IMG/VR virus record: IMGVR_UViG_3300042373_000806
Location: 1 to 24,958 of that record
From: a virus
Strand: one strand, 5' to 3'
Length of the DNA: 24,958 bases
Each line of letters starts with the position of its first letter. Position 1 is the first letter of the stretch. The notes beneath the pieces were generated by a model that saw only the letters and a program-made list of their open reading frames with translations, did not search any database and was not told where the DNA came from. Positions 1-7,500 of this stretch are shown here, piece by piece. A program made the translations under genes and the position numbers.

Positions 1-143
1 CGGCCGCCGCTGGTGGAACTAAACTTGGAGTCAATTATGGCAACCTTCTGCTTCGTGACGGACCTGTTGATATCTTTGGTAACCCAATTGGACTTCAGAC
101 CACACCGATTACCGTACCTGCAATCAAACCTTTTAAACTCTAA
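1..143 (+). CDS. C-terminal end of an upstream virion-type protein (partial)
   Basis: The frame starting at base 3 is open from the window edge to a TAA at 141-143 and gives 46 residues that end in ITVPAIKPFKL. The stop overlaps the start of the next gene in a TAATG arrangement, so the two are probably translationally coupled. The visible piece is Gly- and Pro-containing and looks like the end of a beta-rich structural protein. The position just before large virion genes suggests a tail or other structural component. No domain can be identified from so short a fragment. Confidence 0.6.
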   Translation, partial: AAAGGTKLGVNYGNLLLRDGPVDIFGNPIGLQTTPITVPAIKPFKL

Positions 144-1573
144 TGTCTAATCGAGTAAACGTCCAAGGCGACCCTTATTGGGCAAAGGCTACCGAGAATA
201 TTGCTAGCATGTTCGACCCTAGGGCTGAAGCGCAGGGTGCGGCGACCCTTGCAAACACGCGATACAATAACGCGCGCGCCGCCGGCGTTGAAGATCAGAA
301 CAGCGCGCTGGCTGAAGCTGTACTTGCCGCCGCCGGATATACGCCGCAACAGATTGCTGGCATTCGCGCCACACGTCCGTCCGGTTATAACGACATCTCC
401 CAAGGCGTAACCAGAGATGCCGGAGTCGCCGCAATCAATGCCGGCGACTACCGAAAGGGCATTGCTCTCACTAATCCTGGCGACTGGAAGAACTTTTCTT
501 CGGGTGACATTGATTACGCCGCAGTCACCGACCCGACTACCGGTAAAATTGACCCCAGCCTTGCTGCCGTATTTGGTCAAGGCGTCAAGAATGAGGGTGG
601 AAACACCTATACTTGGGATCCGGTCAACAAGACCTACAAGGTTCTGGACGTCAATCCGCAGGGTCAAAGCTATCTCGCAAGCGCAGGAGCGAAGACTGAT
701 GTGGCTGGTGCGACGGTCAACAAGATCAACACCCAGGCTACGGCGATTAGTAACTGGAGTGAAGCGAAGATTGCGCAGTACGCAGCTCTGACCGAGGCGC
801 AGATTAACGAATTGGTAAACCGGGGTGCGAACCGAGACATGCTTACTCTTGCGAAGAAGGAGTCTATTGAGTACATGAACAACCTCGCAAAGGAAAAGAA
901 CGATGCGCTGATTGAGAATATCAAGGCCAAGACCGCAGGATTCAACGAAGAGTCTGCCGCCCGAATTGCTCGCACGAATTCGCTCATTAACCTTGATGCC
1001 GTCCGTGGGCAGGTCGCCCTACTCGGCGATCCGGTCAAGAAGGCCCAAGCCGAAGCTACCCTTTACCGGTCTATCGAAAACCACTACGCCAAGGACTTCT
1101 CGGAAAATCTTGGTAATGCCAACCAATGGGAGAAAGTTGACCCGCTCCAGAAGAAGTCCCTGTCTGACCGCGCGCTTGAGTACATGCGTCGAGGCGACGA
1201 CTTCGGCCTGGCCTTGGCGAAGTCAGAAAAGGACCATGGTTTGACCGGGAAGATGGTTCGCGGCCAGAAGACTTCGTTCTTCGGTCTTCGTACGTCTCCA
1301 GACGGCAAGGTTACTTTTGAAGGATTCACCGCTCCGTCTGCCCTAGCCGACGCTGTTGCTGGAGGTTCTGATCCTGGTGCTGCCCCCGCCGCTCCTACGA
1401 TTGCTCCTGCACCCGGCTCCGCTCCGGCTGCTCCAGCCCCTGCTCCGGCTGTGACGGCTCCTGCCGATGCTCCGAGATTGACTGATGATGCGGCTGGTCG
1501 TGAGGCTTACGCCAAGTTGCCAAAGGGTGCTGTTTATGTTGCTCCAGATGGAACGGTCCGTACAAAGGAGTAA
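143..1573 (+). CDS. Virion-associated protein with Pro/Ala-rich tail (476 aa), function unknown
   Basis: The ATG overlaps the upstream stop (TAATG), and the TAA overlaps the ATG of the giant gene in the same way, so the three are probably one late operon. The N-terminal part (residues 1-160) is Ala/Gly-rich with short helices. Residues about 190-350 are predicted helical and charged, coiled-coil-like. Residues about 400-445 are a Pro/Ala linker of the same kind as in the next gene. The last 30 residues contain AYAKLPKGAVYVAPDG followed by a basic end, a pattern I associate with C-terminal tails of phage structural or ejection proteins. There is no signal peptide and no catalytic motif that I recognise. 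An internal-virion or ejection role is inferred from position and composition only. An in-frame stop is absent throughout, so the call as a real gene is secure. Confidence 0.75.
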   Translation: MSNRVNVQGDPYWAKATENIASMFDPRAEAQGAATLANTRYNNARAAGVEDQNSALAEAVLAAAGYTPQQIAGIRATRPSGYNDISQGVTRDAGVAAINAGDYRKGIALTNPGDWKNFSSGDIDYAAVTDPTTGKIDPSLAAVFGQGVKNEGGNTYTWDPVNKTYKVLDVNPQGQSYLASAGAKTDVAGATVNKINTQATAISNWSEAKIAQYAALTEAQINELVNRGANRDMLTLAKKESIEYMNNLAKEKNDALIENIKAKTAGFNEESAARIARTNSLINLDAVRGQVALLGDPVKKAQAEATLYRSIENHYAKDFSENLGNANQWEKVDPLQKKSLSDRALEYMRRGDDFGLALAKSEKDHGLTGKMVRGQKTSFFGLRTSPDGKVTFEGFTAPSALADAVAGGSDPGAAPAAPTIAPAPGSAPAAPAPAPAVTAPADAPRLTDDAAGREAYAKLPKGAVYVAPDGTVRTKE

Positions 1574-4500
1574 TGAGCAATTTCTGGGACAAGGACAAGC
1601 CAGCACAGCCCAATCAAGATACTAAACCGAAGGTTAACTTTTGGGAGCAGGACAAGCCTGCATCCGTTCCAGAACAGGTTGTCCAACCGCCTGTCGTCAA
1701 TCAGCCAGTCGTCGCAGTAGAGCAGCCGACTCCGGTCGCTACCGCTCCGTCGGTATCTGACGCATTCAAGGCCGCTACTCCGAATGAACCAGTCGTCGAT
1801 CCGGTAAAGGAAGCGAAGAAGCAGGAACTGATTAAGGAACTGATTGGCGCAGGCCGGCAGCTTGGACAGGACATCGAAGCCCCTGGTTTTGCTAACCTTC
1901 AGCAGCCACGCCTTCGCATGGGCAACACCACGACCGGTGCTACCCGACCAAAGGATCCTGTCATCAAGCCCCTTATCGGTTCCGGAAACCAGTCCGGTGC
2001 ATTGAGCGATGCGTTCGTTCGGTCGTACGCAAGCGCAACCCAGGCTGACTTGTTTGTGGCTTTGGCTGAAAAACTGAATGAACGAAACAAGTATGCCAAG
2101 CTTCAGCCGCTTTCTCCGGATGAATTTCAAAGATACCAGCAGTTGAATCTCAACATCGCTCGCGGTGGACTATTTAACTCAAACCCGCAAGAGGTTGCAG
2201 AACTGAAAGCCCTCAAGGAGCGAGAATACATTAACACCGTCATGGGTCACATTGACGGAATCAAGGGGCTTATTCGCGTAACAAACGCAAAGCTGAAAGA
2301 AGCCACCGGAACCACGGCAGGCATGGCTGAATTTGACCAAGCTAAAGGATTCTGGGATTCTACTGGAAAACTCATCACAAACGCTGGCCCAATCCTTGCC
2401 GAAGGGGCTGCTGGGTCTGCGATTGGATCGCTAAAAGGAGCTGTCGCCGCAGCAGCAGCCAGCGCGGCTGTTGCAGGGTCTGGTGGTTCTGCCCTTCTAA
2501 TCAAGGGGGCAGGTCTTACTGCTGCTGGTGCATCGTCCGCTGTAATGGCTTACAATCCAAACCTTCTTGAAAAGTTGGTTAAGTGGGGAGAAGCCCAAGG
2601 CGTCGATATTCTTGAAGACGTCGATGGCTGGGTGGACGCGGCCATGAAGAATCCGGAGAACTTCGACCAAGAATATGCAAAGGGTCAAAGACAGGCTTTG
2701 TTTGAATCTGGAGTGGAAGGTGCTGCAGTTACCGGCCTAGGTGGAGCGATGAACGCCCTGCCTGGCGGAAAGAAGTGGCTTGCCCGCGCGATCATCGGAC
2801 GAGGCAAGGAAGCCTTTGAAGAAGTCGGTACTACCTTGGCCGCTAACATTGCGAAGGGCGATATGGGTCGCTCGCAGGATTACCTTCTGTCTGCGTTGCT
2901 TGGATTTGGCATTGGCGGTACGGAAGACATTGCTGCAAACAACCTCACTTCCGCTGGAGCAAGCCAGTCCAACGCCCCAATTCCTGTCGCACCTATCCCG
3001 GCTTCTCCGATTCCTGCAGCTCCAATTCCGGCAACTCCTGCTCCTGCCACTCCTACGCCTGCCCCTGTCGCTCCGACTTCTGCGCCTGCAGCCCCTGTTG
3101 CACCTACGGCTCCTGCTCCTATCGCCGGCGAAGTCGTTCCGCCTGCCCCCGCTTCGGCTACTCCCGCGCCTGCTCCTGCGACTCCTGCAACCGCTACAAA
3201 CGCAACTCCCGCCCCTGCCGCTCCTGCCGTCGATCCTACCATCGCTCTCCAGGAGCAACTAGCCGCGTCCCAGCAATTGCTGTCCGAGTATGATGCGGCA
3301 AAGGCAAAGGCTGAATTTGAAGTCGAGGCTGCCGAAGCTGCCTTGAAGGACGACCCGGAGAACGAAGCAAAGATTGCCGCAGTCAATGCGGCCAAGGCTC
3401 TTCTTGATGCGACGAACGCAGGCTTTGAAGCCGCCAACAAACAGGTAATCGACATCACGGCGCAACTTGAGGCTGCGTCTCAAGAAGTAGCAGCACAGCC
3501 TACCCCCGCTCCCGCTCCTACCCCTGCACCTGCTCCTGCCGCACCTACCCCAGCCCCGGCAGCCACTCCTGCTCCTGCCGCCCAGTCTACCCCCGCTCCT
3601 GCCCCTGCTCCCTCGCCTACCCCTGTCCCTCCTGGTCCTACGCCTGCTCCGGCAGCCACCCCTGCCCCTGCCTACGACGGAGGCAATCCTCGCGACGACG
3701 CTCGCTTCGACGACCTGGATCGTGAGACGAAGAGCAAACTTCGCCGCGCCTACCAGTTCCTCCTAGAACAACAGCAGGTCTTGGCCGATATGAAGGCGAA
3801 GAACTACAAGACGGAAAAGAAGGAGAAGCAGATTGAGAAGATCAAAGCCAACATCGCCCAGCTTCTCGGCGACCAGGCTCCAGCCGCCCAGTCTACTCCC
3901 GCTCCGGCCGCCCAGCCTACTCCTGCTCCTCAAGCCGCCCCTGCCCCGCAGACCACGCCTGCACCTACCGCACAAGCAGCCCCTGCTCCTGCACCCCAGG
4001 CTGACGCAACCCCTGCCCCCACTCCCGCTCCGCAGGCAACCCCTGCTCCAGCCCCTACGGCTGACGCTACGCCCGCTCCTGCTCCTACCCCTGCTCCTAC
4101 CACTCCCGCCCCTGCTACCCCCGCTCCAGAGGCAAAGCCGAAGCGTCCTTCTATCGTCGAAGGTCTTCGCCAAGGACTGGAAGCCATCAAGGGCAAGGAG
4201 AAGTCCGGCGCGCCTACCCCGCCGATCCAGCCGTCTGGTACGCCTGTCGCCGCCGATCCTCGCAACGACCGCCGCTTCGACGCCCTCAACCGCAACCTCA
4301 AGCAGGACGTCCGCCAACTGCACAACAAGGTCATCAACGACCAGAAGGCGCGCGAGAAGGCTATCAAGGAAGGACGCTCGACCAAGAACCTGGACGAACG
4401 CATCGCAAGCAACAAGGAGAAGATTGAACGCATCCTGTCCGGTCAGCCGGCCGCCAAGCCTAACGCCCCTGTAGATCCTAACGTCGCCCCCATCGACCCG

Positions 4501-7500
4501 ACCGCCGGCGACCAGACCTACGACTACGATGCGACGCCGGTAGCACCGACGCAGGAAAACACACAGGCTGACGAAAAGAACGATTCAGCCTCGCTTCGTG
4601 AACGTGCCGACAAGCTTGAAGCCTCGGGTAACAAAGAACAGGCAGCCGCACTACGAGAAACCGCAAACAGGATCGACGCAGAAGCCGCAATCGCCGAAAT
4701 GGAAAGGCAGATTGATGATTACGCCAGGCAGTCTCGCGGCGCGCAAAGCACGATCATTCCTTACGCAAACGAAATAATCATCGCAACGGCGAAGATCGCG
4801 CTTCGGATCGCGAAGTCCAAGAAGGGTCTTGATTTCATCACGGCAACAGCAGGTCTTGCTGATCGTTATAACCTGTCTCCTGCCCAGCTAAAGAAGGCAT
4901 ACGAAGACGCGAAGAATCTCGTAAAAAAGAAGTCAACGGATACTCTGAAGTCAGTAAGACAATTCGTCACGGACAACCTTCCTGGATTCAAGAAAGGATC
5001 TCTTGAAATCAGCACTCGCACTCCGACTACTGCGACCGGGATGGAGGATTTCCTTCGTACTCCAATCGTCGTCGGCCTTGATTCAACCCTCGATTCACCC
5101 AATCTTCTGAAGCGAAACGCAAACCTGGTTCGCGAGTACCCGAACATGCGGGTAGTTGAAGGGGAAACCGATGAGCAGACTGTTCGACGATTCATTGAGC
5201 ATGTTAAGTCGAACCTGCTATGGCTTTATAACCAGGTTCCTGCCGATATCCGCAACAGGTCAAAACTTTGGTACGACGGCGCAAACAAGATCGCCAATCG
5301 TTGGGCGAAGCAGTTCGGTCATAAGACTGAAGCCGTAGCCGGCGTCCTTGCTGCTCTTTCCCCCCAGAAGGATTGGTACGAGAACGTACATCTAGCTGAA
5401 GCCGTACTAAAGGTCTGGGATCAGCAGCAGGAGAATGTCGCGTCTCCGCAGATGCTTGAGGCACTCGACAATATTCCATCCCTTTCTCGATTCAAAGGCA
5501 TCAAGAAACTCCTCGCCACTACCAAGTTCAAGGATTTGGACGTAGAAAAACAGGCTCTGTTTACTCGTCTTTGGAGTGAAGCGCACACGGACAGGACTCA
5601 CTTCATCGTCACCCCGGAAGGCGACTTTGACGGTAAGGTCGTAAATGATGACAAGGTTACCGAAGCGAAGGCTGGTTGGCTCGGATTGGATCACGTTGAA
5701 AAAGCCATCAACTGCCTTCGTGATCAGAGCGTTGATAATATCTCCATTCAGATGGGGGATATGCACAAGGTCCGTAATTTCTACAATAACATCATCGCCC
5801 CTGGATCTGACATGGGCCATGTAACCATCGACACGCACGCCGTAGCGGCCGGCCTGCTGCGCGCGCTCGCCGGCGAAAGCCTTGAGGTTGGTCATAATCT
5901 CGGAAGTGGTTATGGATATACCGAAAAGGGGAAGGTTAAGCCCCTGCCGTGGATTTACCAGGGCAGAACCCAGCTGCATGAAGACTTTCGCTCGACGCCT
6001 GGTTCTGACGCATTCGTTGGGGCTAACGGAACGTATGGAATCTTCGCAGAAGCATACCGGCAGGCCGCCGCTGAAGTAGGCATCCTGCCTCGCGAAATGC
6101 AGTCTATCACATGGGAGGCTATTCGCGGTCTTTATGAATCAACCTTCAAGTCGCAGGCCGAGAACGTTGACAAGATCGACGCAGTTTGGGAGGATTACAG
6201 AAATGGAAAACTCGAAATCGAAGAAGTCCGCGAAAAGCTCCGAGATCTCGGAGGTGGGATCACCCCCCCGACCTGGTACAAGCGGGGTGATCAAAATGCT
6301 CAAGGAGGAGGGTCTTCCTCTAACCAGGAGAAACTACCTGGACCTGGCGTATCTGGGCAACCCTCCTCGTCCGTGGACAGCGGAACACGAAGCGAGTCTT
6401 CCGCCCGAAATCCAGGAGCAGTCCTAACTCCGGAAGGCGACGTCGCCAACCACCGAGACGCAGACCTGGCGAAGCGTGGTTTCATCTCTGCTTTCGCCGA
6501 TGAGACGCTTTCTGAAGCAGATAGGAAATCAATGTCCGTATCCTTTGAGGAAGACGTAGACACCCTATCCGCCACGCTATACAAGGACGGAAAGAAGATT
6601 GGAACTTTTGAGATTTCGCATCAATACGGTTCTCCTGTAGCAAAGGTTGATTGGTCTGGAGTTGATGCCGATCAGGAGGGCAAAGGTTACGGAAGCATTC
6701 TTTACGCAGAAGCCGGAGAGCGTGTTCGTCGCAATGGCGCTAAAAGCCTTGAAGGTGCTTTGGCTAACTTCGGTGGAGTGCCTGTTTTCGTCAGAGAGAA
6801 GGTTTTCGGTAAAGGTTCTACAACCGTTTCCTATAAGAAGGATGTGGATATGTCTGTCGATAAGTTCGACAAGAAGTATGTTAAGAAGGACAAGATCGAA
6901 CTTTTCGACAAGAACGACAATCCAATCAATCCGGAGATGCGCACGAAGATTCCGGACATGGATCCTCGGTCGAAGCAACTGGCAGCCGACATCAAGGCTG
7001 CCGCCCAGGGCGACCCTGCCACGCTGCGTGAACGTGTCATCAAGCTTCTCGACCAATGGGAACGCGACGTGTTGGGCGACCCAGACAAGCCTAGCTACAG
7101 GCTTCTTTCCCTTAACCCGCAGGCTTTGTCCGCCTGGGCATACCGCATCTCCAAGTTGATCGCCAAGACCGGCATCAAATTCGGCGCGTGGGCGAAGAGC
7201 ATGGCCGGCAAGATGACCAAGCAGCAGATGAAGGACGTGTGGAATCGCGCCAAGGTTCTCGCCAGGTTCCCGATGTCACTCGCCACCTTTAGGTACCTAG
7301 ACAGCCGTGCTGACAAGATGTGGGAGCATGTCTCCCAGAATCCCAATTCGCCTACCATGCGTAAGCTGGCGAATCTTATCTTCACCAAGGCCGGTCCGGA
7401 CGCAGACGCCGAAGTCACGACCATCGGTCCGGACGGAAAGCCTGTCACGGAAGCAGTCCGCAATTCGATTCCGCAGCGCATCAAGCAGATCCGCGCGCAG

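Noticed and set aside
2980-4134. CRISPR or minisatellite array in the Pro/Ala region
   Set aside because: Repeats are coding, in frame, irregular and without constant spacers; codon choice varies between copies.
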